This document shows, one piece after another, positions 42,628 to 51,705 of a stretch of 64,000 bases of DNA; position 1 is the stretch's first letter; each line of letters opens with the position of its first letter. Origin of the DNA: Neolewinella aurantiaca (lineage in GTDB: Bacteria > Bacteroidota > Bacteroidia > Chitinophagales > Saprospiraceae). Location of the stretch: NCBI RefSeq assembly GCF_008014675.1, contig NZ_VOXD01000020.1:1-64000 (forward strand), in the 5' to 3' direction. Position numbers and translations under genes: made by a program. The notes beneath the pieces were generated by a model, which searched no databases, was not told where the DNA came from, and saw nothing but the letters and a program-made list of their open reading frames with translations.

Positions 42628-43800
42628 TTAGTGGATGTCGATATCTCCGTAGCTCGTTGAGATGTCCACCCGGCCGGATCCCGTGCCTTTCTTGTGTCCG
42701 GTCAGGCTTTGGGAGCTTCCGCTTTTATCGCGGTCGAAAGTTGCATTGCGGCCACTGAAGTCGATGCTCCCGTAGCGGGTACGCAGGTCGAGTTCGTAGC
42801 CGGCGTCGTCATCGATGTCGAGGTCTACGTCGATGTAGTTTACCCGGATGTAAACCCGTTCGAAGCCCGCGGCCAACTCGTCAATTTCCAGGTCGCCGTA
42901 AGAGGCATCTACTTCGAGCTCTTTGGTTACTTCGTTGATCTCTACGTCGGAGTAATTACCATCGAGAAAGATGCGTTCCACCCGCTCGACCACAAGGTCG
43001 TTGTAGTTTCCGTCGAAGCGGATTTCTCTGGCCTGCCGAACCTCCATGTCCTCGTAGCCAGCATCGACGCGGAGGCGGTCCACGGTTCCGATTTCGGTTT
43101 CGCTGTAACGGCCATCATAGCGCAGGTCTGCTGCTCTCCGGATGGTGTTGCCATCGCAATAGCGGACCCGGAAGGAACTGTTTTCGCCCAACTCGTCTAT
43201 TCTTGCGGAGCCGTAGCTGACGCTGATTTCATTGCTGCCGGTGAGGTCTCCGGCTACGAGATCTCCGTAGCCGACGGTCAGGCGGGTATTACCACTCAGG
43301 TCGGGTAGCATCACATCACAGTATTTGGCGTCGGTTTCCAGGCTGGTCGAAGCTGGCATCTTCACGGTGTAATGAACTTTGAAATCGTTGGAGCCGCCGG
43401 AGTTGCTCCAGGATGGCCATTCTCCGTCGATGATGGAACGGATGATGCCCTTACTGCTGGTTTTTCCGTTGCTGATGCTGGTGATGGCCGTCGCGGTATT
43501 TGCCCCGCCGGAAAAACTGATTTCGATCCGGTCGAATGTACGGTCGGCGTCTTCGCGATCGTTAGCGGAAACTTTTACCCGGACGTCGATTTTGACTTCG
43601 TTGCGGTCCCAGGTTTCCACCCGGATGTCGCCGTAGCGATTGGTAAGGCGTACGTCTCCGCTGCCGTTCACTGAAAATGTTTCCGAGAAGGTTTTTTCGA
43701 AGTCCTGATCCGGAGTCGGAGGGTGGCCGGCTGCGCCCAGGCTTACCGGTAGCACAAAGGCAAGCACCGGCAAGAGAAAGGTTAGAAAATTAAAGTTCAT
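42628..43800 (-). CDS. DUF4097/GIN-type beta-helix adhesin-like protein
   Basis: 390 residues from the ATG at 43800, which gives the Sec signal NFNFLTFLLPVLAFVLPVS. The mature part repeats short strands with DxxVERVERIFLDGNYSDVE-like phrases and VSYGSARIDELGENSSF, SYGDLEIDELAAGF and RTRYGSIDFSGRN, the right-handed parallel beta pattern of DUF4097 proteins. Its ATG overlaps the anti-sigma gene's end by 11 bases. Genes of this family often follow sigma/anti-sigma pairs in Bacteroidota. Probably exported to the periplasm or surface; function unknown. Confidence 0.8.
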   Translation of the reverse strand: MNFNFLTFLLPVLAFVLPVSLGAAGHPPTPDQDFEKTFSETFSVNGSGDVRLTNRYGDIRVETWDRNEVKIDVRVKVSANDREDADRTFDRIEISFSGGANTATAITSISNGKTSSKGIIRSIIDGEWPSWSNSGGSNDFKVHYTVKMPASTSLETDAKYCDVMLPDLSGNTRLTVGYGDLVAGDLTGSNEISVSYGSARIDELGENSSFRVRYCDGNTIRRAADLRYDGRYSETEIGTVDRLRVDAGYEDMEVRQAREIRFDGNYNDLVVERVERIFLDGNYSDVEINEVTKELEVDASYGDLEIDELAAGFERVYIRVNYIDVDLDIDDDAGYELDLRTRYGSIDFSGRNATFDRDKSGSSQSLTGHKKGTGSGRVDISTSYGDIDIH

Positions 43801-44512
43801 TGTTTTGTTGTTGAGTAGTAGAAGCTGGAGCGCTGGAAGAAGGAAGATGCTCCTGAATTCGTAGTAAAATATTAAGTTTGGTACGGTATGTCTCGATGAG
43901 CTTATCAACGAGAGCGGCACGCTGAGAGACGGGTACTTCGAGCAAATTAGCCCGGATTTCGTTGGTTGCCGCATCAATCGCGGCAAGGTCTTTGCGCAGC
44001 TGAGGGTCATCGTTCATCATGTCCACCTTAGTAAACTGGGCGGCGATTTCCGAGCGGTAGTAAGTTTCTGTTTCGACCAGTTCAGGGCTGATCTGACGAA
44101 GTTCTGTCGCAAGTGCTTCCTCTTCGGCGGTCCGGTACCCCTGTTGGCTGCCAATCGTGAACGCTGCAAATATCAGCACCAGGAAAGAGGCTGCGATGCC
44201 GAGCAAACGCAGGGTTTGCCGGCGGCCGCGGACGGCTTTCAGGCGGGGAGCGGCTGGCTCCGAAGCCGGGGCCATCGGGGTCGCGCCGGCCTGATCCATG
44301 CTTGCGAAGATGCGGCCTTCGAGGCGAGGGGGAGGCGTTACGTCATCAAAGGCATCCCGGTTGGTGGCGATGAAGCTTTCGAGCGGGTCGGTCTCGTCGC
44401 CGCCTGAGTTCAGAGCGTCGTCAATACGGCTCCAAAGATCTGCGGGTGGGTTTTCGTCGTCGAAATGTTCGCGGTTGTTGAGGATGAAATCCTCGAGCTT
44501 ATCGGTAGGCAT
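43790..44512 (-). CDS. Putative anti-sigma factor with duplicated N-terminal motif
   Basis: 240 residues. It has one membrane helix (about 103-122, LLGIAASFLVLIFAAFTIGS) between a cytoplasmic N-terminal part and a periplasmic helical C-terminal part (RQISPELVETETYYRSEIAA). The N-terminal part contains the same motif twice: LEDFILNNREHFDDENPPAD (about 6-25) and LESFIATNRDAFDDVTPPPR (about 44-63), each followed by a R(I/L)-helix. There is no zinc-binding HxxxCxxC motif. The gene is 7 bases after the ECF sigma gene, so I infer that it binds this sigma factor. Confidence 0.75.
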   Translation of the reverse strand: MPTDKLEDFILNNREHFDDENPPADLWSRIDDALNSGGDETDPLESFIATNRDAFDDVTPPPRLEGRIFASMDQAGATPMAPASEPAAPRLKAVRGRRQTLRLLGIAASFLVLIFAAFTIGSQQGYRTAEEEALATELRQISPELVETETYYRSEIAAQFTKVDMMNDDPQLRKDLAAIDAATNEIRANLLEVPVSQRAALVDKLIETYRTKLNILLRIQEHLPSSSAPASTTQQQNNEL

Positions 44513-44519
44513 GGGAGGA

Positions 44520-45083
44520 TTAATTTTGATCGTTTAATAAGGCTGCCAGGCGCTTGCGGGCGCGGGAATACTGGCTTTTGCTCGTCCCGACACTGATGCC
44601 GAGAATTTGCGATATTTCTTCGTGGTCGTAACCTTCGAAAAGGTAGAGAGACAAAACAACGCGATAGCCTTCGCTCAGTTGCCTTGTGGCTTTTTTGATT
44701 TGTTCTACCGACGTTTTCTGGGCGCTGAACGCAGGTGCAGGGTCGCATTCTTCGACGGCCGAGTCGTGACGGTTGGTGTCCAGGTCTGTGGTAAGGAGCC
44801 TTCTCTTCTTCAGGTGGTCGATACACCGGTTGATCACGATGCGTTTGATCCATGCGGAGATGGAAGCATCGAAGTTGAAGGTGTCGATCTTCCCGAAAAT
44901 GTCTACAAATGCGACCTGAAGTACATCTTCGGCGTCATGAGCGTGACGCAACATCCGCAGGCAGACGTTATACATCGGCTTGGCGTAATGACCGTAAAGC
45001 TTCCGCTGGGAAGTTCGGTCTTTACGCTGGCAGCCCAGGACGAGTTCGCGGTGTGTGTCGCGGTAGTCGGCGGCGGTTGGCAT
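44520..45083 (-). CDS. ECF-type RNA polymerase sigma factor
   Basis: 187 residues from the ATG at 45083 (MPTAADYRDTHREL); the longer ORF adds 29 unlikely residues. Region 2 has LYGHYAKPMYNVCLRMLRHA and DAEDVLQVAFVDIFGKIDTF, and WIKRIVINRCIDHLKKRR follows. Region 4 has LSEGYRVVLSLYLFEGYDHE and EISQILGISVGTSKSQYSRA. It is the first gene of a sigma / anti-sigma / DUF4097 operon and probably controls an envelope response. Confidence 0.93.
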   Translation of the reverse strand: MPTAADYRDTHRELVLGCQRKDRTSQRKLYGHYAKPMYNVCLRMLRHAHDAEDVLQVAFVDIFGKIDTFNFDASISAWIKRIVINRCIDHLKKRRLLTTDLDTNRHDSAVEECDPAPAFSAQKTSVEQIKKATRQLSEGYRVVLSLYLFEGYDHEEISQILGISVGTSKSQYSRARKRLAALLNDQN

Positions 45084-45192
45084 GGTTAATATGATTGGCT
45101 GTGCTCCCACGGGGACTTGTTCGTTGCTTGATTCATGGGTAGAGACGAAGCCGTTATGGCAGGGTTGCACACCCCTCTCAAAACTTTCTTTG

Positions 45193-45209
45193 CACCAGTG
45201 TTCGCGCCC
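45193..45209 (+). repeat. Dispersed element, copy 10 (two mismatches)
   Basis: GCACCAGTGTTCGCGCC, preceded by AACTTTCTTT. It differs from the consensus at two places but keeps the pyrimidine-rich TTTG flank. Confidence 0.55.
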
Positions 45210-45256
45210 CGGTCAACCTGCCGGATGCCGATGGCCGTATCGCCGGCAGTTCATGC

Positions 45257-46663
45257 TTATACATCTACCCGGTGCCGGTCGAGTTTAACGAGCACCGCAA
45301 TCATGACCGTAAAACTAAGCAAAGATGAACCTCCCTTGGAAATGAAGGGTAACGGGATGCCGATGACGGGCATGAGGCCCATCGTCATACCTATGTTGAC
45401 AAGCATGTGGATAAGGATAATGCCCGCGACACCGTAGGCATAAGCCCGGGCGAACGTCCGTTTTTGCCGCTCGGCGATGACGCTGATGCGCCAGAGCAAA
45501 GCCATAAAGGCAAGGATGATGACTGCCGAACCGATGAACCCCTGAGACTCGCCCACCGCGCTGAAGATAAAGTCTGTCTCTTGTTCCGGGACGTAGTCGT
45601 ACTTGGTGATCGTCCCGTCCTCCAGCCCTCTGCCGGAAAGCCCTCCTGCGGCAATGGCAAGCTTAGACTGGGTTATGTTGTAGAGAGCACCCTGCTCGCT
45701 CATGCCCGTCGGCCTCAGCCAGGCATCGATACGGTCCTGCTGGTGTGGCCTCAGTACGTTATTGAAGGTGAAGTTGGCCGCAAATGCAATCAACACTCCC
45801 CAGAATAAGGCTCCGAAAGACAGCATAACCAACCGTATGTTCTGGCGTAAAACATGGTAGGTGGAGGCCGCGCAAAAAGCAAGGAAAAGCGCCAAAAGCA
45901 CGAGCCAGCCTACCCCGATGGTGTAAGCATAGACCGAGGCGGCAAGGAGCACGATGGTCCCCGCCAGCCAGAGGCGCAACCTGCGGGGAACGGATAGTGC
46001 CATGATGATGAGCAGCAGGCCCAATAGTCCTCCGGCCAGTAGGGTAGTGGGAAACAGAATACCGATCAGGAACATAGTGGCCGTAAAAATTCCCAGCATC
46101 AGGATGAGGGGAGAGAGTCCCTCGCGGTACATCACCAGCAGGAAAGAACCGAATACGAGGGCTGATCCGGGGTCGGGCTGCAGCATGATCAGTCCGGCAG
46201 GAAGCGCCATGATGAGCAATCCGCTGCCTACAGACCCGATACTGTTGAGTTTTTCGCTCCACTGGCTGAGAAAGGCCGCCATGGCAAGGGCAGCTCCGAA
46301 TTTGGCAAGTTCACTTGGCTGAAAGGTGAAACCAGCAATGCTGAACCAGGAGCGGGCGTTGTTGATTTCTTTGCCGAAAATAAGGACCAGCAAAAGCATC
46401 AAAAGGGTAATCCCGTAAATAGGATATGAGCCTTTGACCCATATATCGCGGTCTATGAAATGATGGACAATAAACCAGGCCGCTACGGATATGAGGAGCC
46501 AGATGAATTGCTTGCCCATGAAAGAACCCAGCATTTCCGGAATGTCCCAGTTGTATCCATCGGGCGGACGGCCTACGGAATACAGCATCAGCATTCCCGC
46601 CGTAACGAGAAAGATATACAAAACCACCGTAGGGAAATCGTTCCGGACTATTTTTAGGGACAT
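45257..46663 (-). CDS. rodA: Rod-shape-determining SEDS glycosyltransferase RodA
   Basis: 468 residues from the ATG at 46663 (MSLKIVRNDFPTVVLY). It is a polytopic SEDS-family membrane enzyme that polymerises peptidoglycan with a class B PBP for side-wall growth. Seen: NNARSWFSIAGFTFQPSELA, PDPGSALVFGSFLLVMYREG, SEQGALYNITQSKLAIAAGG and the C-terminal GMTMGLMPVIGIPLPFISKG, the SEDS signature. It is longer than E. coli RodA (370) because of an extra membrane section near residues 200-300, as in other Bacteroidota. No PBP2 gene is beside it; a SPOR gene precedes it. Confidence 0.93.
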   Translation of the reverse strand: MSLKIVRNDFPTVVLYIFLVTAGMLMLYSVGRPPDGYNWDIPEMLGSFMGKQFIWLLISVAAWFIVHHFIDRDIWVKGSYPIYGITLLMLLLVLIFGKEINNARSWFSIAGFTFQPSELAKFGAALAMAAFLSQWSEKLNSIGSVGSGLLIMALPAGLIMLQPDPGSALVFGSFLLVMYREGLSPLILMLGIFTATMFLIGILFPTTLLAGGLLGLLLIIMALSVPRRLRLWLAGTIVLLAASVYAYTIGVGWLVLLALFLAFCAASTYHVLRQNIRLVMLSFGALFWGVLIAFAANFTFNNVLRPHQQDRIDAWLRPTGMSEQGALYNITQSKLAIAAGGLSGRGLEDGTITKYDYVPEQETDFIFSAVGESQGFIGSAVIILAFMALLWRISVIAERQKRTFARAYAYGVAGIILIHMLVNIGMTMGLMPVIGIPLPFISKGGSSLLSFTVMIAVLVKLDRHRVDV

Positions 46664-46753
46664 GGAGCTGGAATGCAGAAAACAGAACGCAGGCAGATGG
46701 TGACAGATTGCAGCGACACAGGGTACGCTCTGCAATCAGGAATCCGGCCTGTC

Positions 46754-47158
46754 TTAGTACATCCGCAGTAGCTCGTTCTTGCCGACTTTGTCTTTCACCA
46801 GGTAAACGCCTTCAAACTGCCGCCCCAGGGTGTATTTGAGGCGTTCAGCTTCCTGCTTGGTTTGGAATGCTCCGGCCCGCAATTTATAGTAAGGCTTGGT
46901 GTGGACCCAGTCTACGGGAACACTTGGGTAGTTTACCTTGAATTCGCTTTCTACGGTGTTTAGCCGGTTGCGGTCGGTAGTGGCAAGAATCTGTACGCGC
47001 CAGCCATCGACTTTGGTCTCCGACTCATTCTCGGTTTGGAACAGTTCCATTAGTGCATCGATGCCCGGTTCCGTTTTTACGGTAATGTTCTGGGCAGAAA
47101 GGCTGCCTGCGTAACAGAAGATCAGGGTGTAGAGCAAAAGAGCGGAGAAGCGCTGCAT
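46754..47158 (-). CDS. SPOR-domain secreted protein
   Basis: 134 residues. It has a Sec signal (about 1-22, to AGSLSAQ), a short linker and a SPOR domain (about 50-125) with DGWRVQILATTDRNRLNTVE, YYKLRAGAFQTKQEAERLKY and YLVKDKVG. SPOR domains bind denuded peptidoglycan glycan strands. Its place between deoC and rodA on the same strand suggests co-transcription and a role in wall growth. Confidence 0.87.
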   Translation of the reverse strand: MQRFSALLLYTLIFCYAGSLSAQNITVKTEPGIDALMELFQTENESETKVDGWRVQILATTDRNRLNTVESEFKVNYPSVPVDWVHTKPYYKLRAGAFQTKQEAERLKYTLGRQFEGVYLVKDKVGKNELLRMY

Positions 47159-47175
47159 AGCAGATTGTATTTTGT

Positions 47176-47808
47176 TTAAATAATCGACAAGCCGGAAGAG
47201 GTACCAATACGGTCAGCTCCTGCTTCAATCAACGCCTGAGCACTCTGCTTGTTCCGAATACCACCGCTGGCCTTTATTTTGATGTCAGGGTGCAAGTTAG
47301 CACGAAGGTAGCGAACATCCTCTACTGTGGCTCCGCCTTTGGTTCCCGTGGAGGTCTTCACAAAGGTCGGCTTGATGTCGTTACAGATAGCGATGATGCG
47401 GTCTTTCTCGACTGCCGTCAGTTCGCTCATCTCGATGATGATTTTGCTCACCTTGCCCTTGAGCCTGGCGGTAGTTGCTACCGCCGTCAGGTCTTGAGTG
47501 ACGTAGGCCCAGTCCTGAGATTTAACCGCAGCGATGTTAATTACGATGTCGAGTTCGTCGGCTCCTTCTTCCATCGCTCTGCGAATTTCCTGGACCTTTA
47601 TCGCAGTTTCGGCGTAACCGTAGGGAAACGCTACAACGGTTGCCAATTTCACGCCGGTTCCGGACAGTGCTCTGGCAGCCTGACCAACGAAGAAAGGTGG
47701 TATGCAGACAGCGTAGAAGCCACTGGCTACAGCTTCTGCACATATTCGGTCTACAGTAGCTGAGGTACAGTCGGGAGCCAGGTAGGTGTGGTCAATAAAC
47801 TTATTCAA
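47176..47808 (-). CDS. deoC: Deoxyribose-phosphate aldolase
   Basis: 210 residues from a TTG at 47808 (LNKFIDHTYLAPD). The ATG at 47850 would add 14 residues and would overlap a TATTTTTG -7 box (47839-47846), so I prefer the TTG. It cleaves 2-deoxyribose-5-phosphate to acetaldehyde and glyceraldehyde-3-phosphate. Seen: DELDIVINIAAVKSQDW, KIIIEMSEL, the Schiff-base region PTFVKTSTGTKGGATVEDV and KIKASGGIRN. It precedes the SPOR gene by 17 bases. Confidence 0.93.
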   Translation of the reverse strand: MNKFIDHTYLAPDCTSATVDRICAEAVASGFYAVCIPPFFVGQAARALSGTGVKLATVVAFPYGYAETAIKVQEIRRAMEEGADELDIVINIAAVKSQDWAYVTQDLTAVATTARLKGKVSKIIIEMSELTAVEKDRIIAICNDIKPTFVKTSTGTKGGATVEDVRYLRANLHPDIKIKASGGIRNKQSAQALIEAGADRIGTSSGLSII

Positions 47809-47838
47809 GGGTAAGATCTTGCAGCCCAGAAGCAGTTC

Positions 47839-47846
47839 CAAAAATA
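47839..47846 (-). promoter_or_regulatory. -7 box of deoC
   Basis: TATTTTTG on the minus strand, full match to TAnnTTTG. It supports the TTG start at 47808 over the ATG at 47850. Confidence 0.5.
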
Positions 47847-48197
47847 ACAAAGTTCAGGTCTTCTAAAAATGAGATTTTTATCGGAGAGACTTAATAAATA
47901 TACGATCACAAATTCGTTCGTCGGGAAGGAACATGACAACTGGGGGGATTAAAACCCCGGCGAACGGCTGCAATATACAGCAAGCTATGAGCTTTAGCCC
48001 TTATATTTTTTTCATATCGCCGTCGGCAGACTGCTTTGCTCCGAAATAACAGGCCAAAGAAAGAAGGCGAAAGGTAAACGAGGTCTGTCAGAATGTGCTT
48101 AACGTACTTGTGGTGCATGAAACGGCAGCCGGATACGCAATCGGGGCTGGTCGTATTCCGACCAGCCCCGATTAACAGAACAGTGCCTAAGTAGCGA
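47847..48197. other. Gene-free stretch between deoC and secA with stem-loops
   Basis: No credible ORF. It holds CGTTCG.CGGG/CCCG.CGAACG (47915-47966) with an inner GGGG/CCCC, then GGCT..AAGCT/AGCTT..AGCC (about 47965-47999) followed by a T run near 48006-48012 on the plus strand, and the secA terminator. A plus-strand small transcript is possible but no promoter is clear. Confidence 0.4.
48139..48173 (-). terminator. Terminator of secA
   Basis: AATCGGGGCTGGTCG (48139-48153) pairs perfectly with CGACCAGCCCCGATT (48159-48173) around a 5-base loop, 24 bases after the secA stop. Confidence 0.85.
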
Positions 48198-51100
48198 TTA
48201 CTTACCGTGACAGTGCTTGAATTTTTTGCCGCTACCACAAGGACACATATCGTTTCGTTTGGTTTTGGCTCCGTCACGCTGGAAGGTTTCTACCTTTTGC
48301 GGCTTGCTTACGCCTTCAGCTGCCCGGCGGGCAGCTTGCTCTTCCTGGCTACGGTTCGTCGAAGTGGGGGGAGCCTGAACCTTTTTCGGTGCACGGGCTT
48401 CCTGTACGTCTTCTGGTTCGGCCAGTACCAAATCACCGGTGGCGAGGTACGTTGTGGTCTTTTCGTTCGTCATCCGGATAAGGCCTTCGAATAGCTTGTA
48501 AGCCTCCATCTTGTAAACGACCAGAGGGTCTTTCTGCTCGAAAGAGGCGAGCGAAGTAGCGGTCTTCAGTTCGTCCATAGAACGGAGGTGCTCCTTCCAG
48601 TGATCATCGATGATGGCAAGTGTAACCGTTTTCTCGATGTCAGAGATGATACTGCGACCGTTGCTTTCGAGGGCCTTTTCGATGTCGGCTGTGATAACGA
48701 AAGGATGTGTGCTACCATCGGTAAATGGAATGATGATGCGCTTGTAGCGACCGGGCTGTTCTTCGTGAACCCGACGAATTGTCGGCATAACACGATCGAC
48801 CAGCAGCAGCATTTTGCGTTGGTAGAAACCCTGGAACTCTTCGAGAAGACGATCCGCAAGGCTGTTCACATCCCTGGTTTCGTTGAAGTCAGGGGCCTGG
48901 ATGCTGGTGTCGAAACCGAGGAGACGTTGTACTTCGAAGCGGAAATTGTCGTAATCGTTATTCTGCTTGGAGACGTAAACGATGTCGTCGATCAAACCTT
49001 CGAACATCGTATTGAGGTCCAGACTGAGACGCTCACCGCTAAGTGCATTGTTGCGTTTGCGGTAGATGGCTTCACGCTGGATGTTCATTACGTCATCATA
49101 CTCCAGAAGGCGCTTACGGGTTCCGAAAGCGTTCTCTTCCACTTTTTTCTGGGCATTCTCGATAGACTTGGTAACGATACCCGCCTGGATGACGTCGCCT
49201 TCCTGGTGGCCGGCGCGGTCCATCCATTTAGCGATTCGCTCGCTCTGGAAGTAACGCATCAGTTTGTCTTCGAGAGATACATAGAACTGGCTGGATCCGG
49301 GGTCTCCCTGGCGGCCGGCACGGCCGCGCAACTGGCGGTCTACCCTCCGGCTATCGTGCCGTTCGGTACCGATGATGGCGAGTCCGCCGGCATCGATGAC
49401 TTCCTTAGACAGTTTGATATCCGTACCACGACCGGCCATGTTGGTGGCGATGGTGACTTTACCCGGGCGACCGGCTTCGGCAACGATGTCGGCCTCGCGC
49501 TGGTGCTGCTTGGCGTTGAGGACATTGTGGTCGATGCCGCTTGCTTGCAGTACGCGGCTTAGTTTTTCACTGATTTCAACGGTGGTGGTACCGACCAGTA
49601 CAGGACGGCCCTGCGCAACGAGCTTTTTGACATCTTCGATTACAGCGTTGTACTTCTCCCGCTCGGTTTTGTAGATGAGGTCGTTGCGGTCGTCGCGTTG
49701 GATAGGACGGTTGGTAGGAATAACTACTACGTCGAGTTTGTAGATATCCCAGAATTCTCCGGCTTCCGTTTCTGCCGTACCGGTCATGCCGGCCAGCTTG
49801 TGGTACATCCGGAAGAAGTTTTGCAGGGTCACCGTCGCGTAGGTCTGGGTGATCTCGCCAACCTTCACGTTTTCTTTGGCTTCCAGGGCCTGGTGGAGAC
49901 CATCGGAGTAGCGGCGGCCTTCCATCATCCGGCCGGTTTGTTCGTCTACGATCTTTACCTGACCTTCCATCACGACGTATTCGCTTTCGCGCTCGAAGAG
50001 GGTGTACGCCTTGAGGAGTTGGTGGATGGCATGAAGGCGTTTCGACTTGACGCTGAAGTCCTGACTGATTTTGTTTTTGGCCAGTACTTTTTCCTCGTCC
50101 GAAAGGTTGGGGTCTTTATCTACCGCGGCCATATCATCAGCCAGGCTGTTCATGACGAAGAAGTTAGGGTCGTCGTTGTATTTGCTGAGAAAGGCTACGC
50201 CACGATCGGTAAGGTCTACCTGGCGGTTCTTTTCATCGATGGTGAAGAGCAATTCTGCGTCGACTTCTCCCATCCGTTTATTGTTCTCGGCCATGTAGGT
50301 GTTGTCGGCCTTCTGAAGCATCACCTTTGTTCCTTCTTCGGAGAGGAACTTGATGAGGGGACGACTTTTGGGCATCGCACGATGCGCACGGAGAAGAGGA
50401 AGCCCTGCTTCGCCTTCCTCTACACCAACGTAGCCTTCTTTGAAAAGCTTTTTGGCCTCGGTGAGGAATTTGTTGGCAAGTTTTTGCTGCGCAGCAACGA
50501 GGGTTTCGATGGTAGGCTTGAGCTCTTCGTAGTCTTTATCGTCGGCATTGCCGGTTACCGGGCCGGAGATTATGAGTGGCGTACGGGCATCGTCGATCAG
50601 GACAGAGTCTACCTCATCGATCATGGCGTAGTGGTGCTTGCCCTGAACTTTGTCGTCCTGGCTGCGCACCATATTATCGCGCAGGTAATCGAAGCCAAAT
50701 TCATTGTTGGTTCCGTAGGTGATGTCAGACTTGTAAGCGAGCTTCCGTTCCGGACTGTGGGGACGGAAGTAATCGATACAGCTAATGCTGAGCTGGAGAA
50801 ACTCCATAAGAGGGCCGATCCATTCAGCATCCCGCCGGGCGAGGTAGTCATTGACGGTAATAACGTGGACACCCTGGCCACTCAGTCCGTTAAGGTAAGC
50901 GGGCAGCGTGGCAACCAGGGTTTTACCCTCACCGGTCTGCATCTCGGATATTTTACCTTCGTGGAGCGCAATACCACCGATGAGCTGTACATCGTAGTGA
51001 ACCATCTTCCAGACGATTTCGCCGCCGGCCGCCGTCCATGTATTGGAGTAGACGGCTTCGTCGCCATCAATGGTGATATGGTCTTTTTTAGGATTTGCGG

Positions 51101-51515
51101 CAAGGTCGCGGTCGGCCTGCGTAGCGGTTACCCTTAGTTCGCCCTGTTCGGTAAGGCGGCGGGCCGCTTCTTTGACGGTAGCAAAGGCTTCGGGCAGAAT
51201 TTCTTTGAGAACAACCTCAAGCTCTTTATCGCGCTGTTCCTTAAGGCTGTCAATCTCTTTATAAATATTATCTACCTCTCGGAAGCTGTCCTCGGTTTGA
51301 GCTTCTTCCTTCAAGCGCGCGATGGACGCATCTATTTCGGACAGATGCTCAGCAATCCGGGTGCGGAAAGTATGGGTCCGGTTGCGGAGTTCATCGTTCG
51401 AAATCGCCGACAGCGTGGCGTAAACTCTATTGATCTCTTCAACAATAGGCATGTAGTTGGCGACATCACGGTCCTGCTTATTGCCGAAAATTTTGCCGAG
51501 CATCTTCTTAAACAT
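48198..51515 (-). CDS. secA: Preprotein translocase ATPase SecA
   Basis: 1105 residues, the long form typical of Bacteroidota (E. coli: 901). It drives preproteins through SecYEG. Walker A is MQTGEGKTLVATLPAYL, the DEAD-box region has YAMIDEVDSVLIDDARTPLI, and motif VI lies in RQLRGRAGRQGDPGSSQFY. The C-terminus keeps the zinc and SecB-binding motif NDMCPCGSGKKFKHCHGK after a Pro/Gln/Arg-rich linker. Extra length lies in the preprotein-binding and helical regions (for example around residues 330-430). The leader is about 180 bases long with several hairpins. Confidence 0.98.
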   Translation of the reverse strand: MFKKMLGKIFGNKQDRDVANYMPIVEEINRVYATLSAISNDELRNRTHTFRTRIAEHLSEIDASIARLKEEAQTEDSFREVDNIYKEIDSLKEQRDKELEVVLKEILPEAFATVKEAARRLTEQGELRVTATQADRDLAANPKKDHITIDGDEAVYSNTWTAAGGEIVWKMVHYDVQLIGGIALHEGKISEMQTGEGKTLVATLPAYLNGLSGQGVHVITVNDYLARRDAEWIGPLMEFLQLSISCIDYFRPHSPERKLAYKSDITYGTNNEFGFDYLRDNMVRSQDDKVQGKHHYAMIDEVDSVLIDDARTPLIISGPVTGNADDKDYEELKPTIETLVAAQQKLANKFLTEAKKLFKEGYVGVEEGEAGLPLLRAHRAMPKSRPLIKFLSEEGTKVMLQKADNTYMAENNKRMGEVDAELLFTIDEKNRQVDLTDRGVAFLSKYNDDPNFFVMNSLADDMAAVDKDPNLSDEEKVLAKNKISQDFSVKSKRLHAIHQLLKAYTLFERESEYVVMEGQVKIVDEQTGRMMEGRRYSDGLHQALEAKENVKVGEITQTYATVTLQNFFRMYHKLAGMTGTAETEAGEFWDIYKLDVVVIPTNRPIQRDDRNDLIYKTEREKYNAVIEDVKKLVAQGRPVLVGTTTVEISEKLSRVLQASGIDHNVLNAKQHQREADIVAEAGRPGKVTIATNMAGRGTDIKLSKEVIDAGGLAIIGTERHDSRRVDRQLRGRAGRQGDPGSSQFYVSLEDKLMRYFQSERIAKWMDRAGHQEGDVIQAGIVTKSIENAQKKVEENAFGTRKRLLEYDDVMNIQREAIYRKRNNALSGERLSLDLNTMFEGLIDDIVYVSKQNNDYDNFRFEVQRLLGFDTSIQAPDFNETRDVNSLADRLLEEFQGFYQRKMLLLVDRVMPTIRRVHEEQPGRYKRIIIPFTDGSTHPFVITADIEKALESNGRSIISDIEKTVTLAIIDDHWKEHLRSMDELKTATSLASFEQKDPLVVYKMEAYKLFEGLIRMTNEKTTTYLATGDLVLAEPEDVQEARAPKKVQAPPTSTNRSQEEQAARRAAEGVSKPQKVETFQRDGAKTKRNDMCPCGSGKKFKHCHGK

Positions 51516-51541
51516 AGCTTGCTATTTAAAACGAATCCTTT

Positions 51542-51558
51542 GCACCTGCGTCCGCGCC
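51542..51558 (+). repeat. Dispersed 17-bp element, copy 11
   Basis: GCACCTGCGTCCGCGCC, preceded by AATCCTTT and followed by ACAAATT. It lies in the secA leader, 27 bases from the start codon, in the opposite orientation. Confidence 0.85.
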
Positions 51559-51697
51559 ACAAATTCCCGAGAAGGAATAAGGTGGTTCCAAAACTGATTC
51601 GGAACCTCGAAAAAATAACGTCCTGATGTATACTGGCCGCTTCAGATTTCGCGAAATCACCGGGCGGAAAAGTTCCGCGTCGATTTTTTTAAGACTG

Positions 51698-51705
51698 CAA
51701 AGATA
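51698..51705 (-). promoter_or_regulatory. -7 box of secA
   Basis: TATCTTTG on the minus strand, about 180 bases before the secA ATG; full match to the -7 consensus. It would give a leader of about 175 bases. Confidence 0.55.

Noticed and set aside
47915-47945. GGGAAGGAACA resembling the SRP RNA GGAAGGnAGCA loop
   Set aside because: The flanking SRP helix pairs are not there, so the resemblance is probably chance.
49698-51137. 479-codon open frame antisense to secA
   Set aside because: A shadow of secA; composition is odd and no domain is visible.
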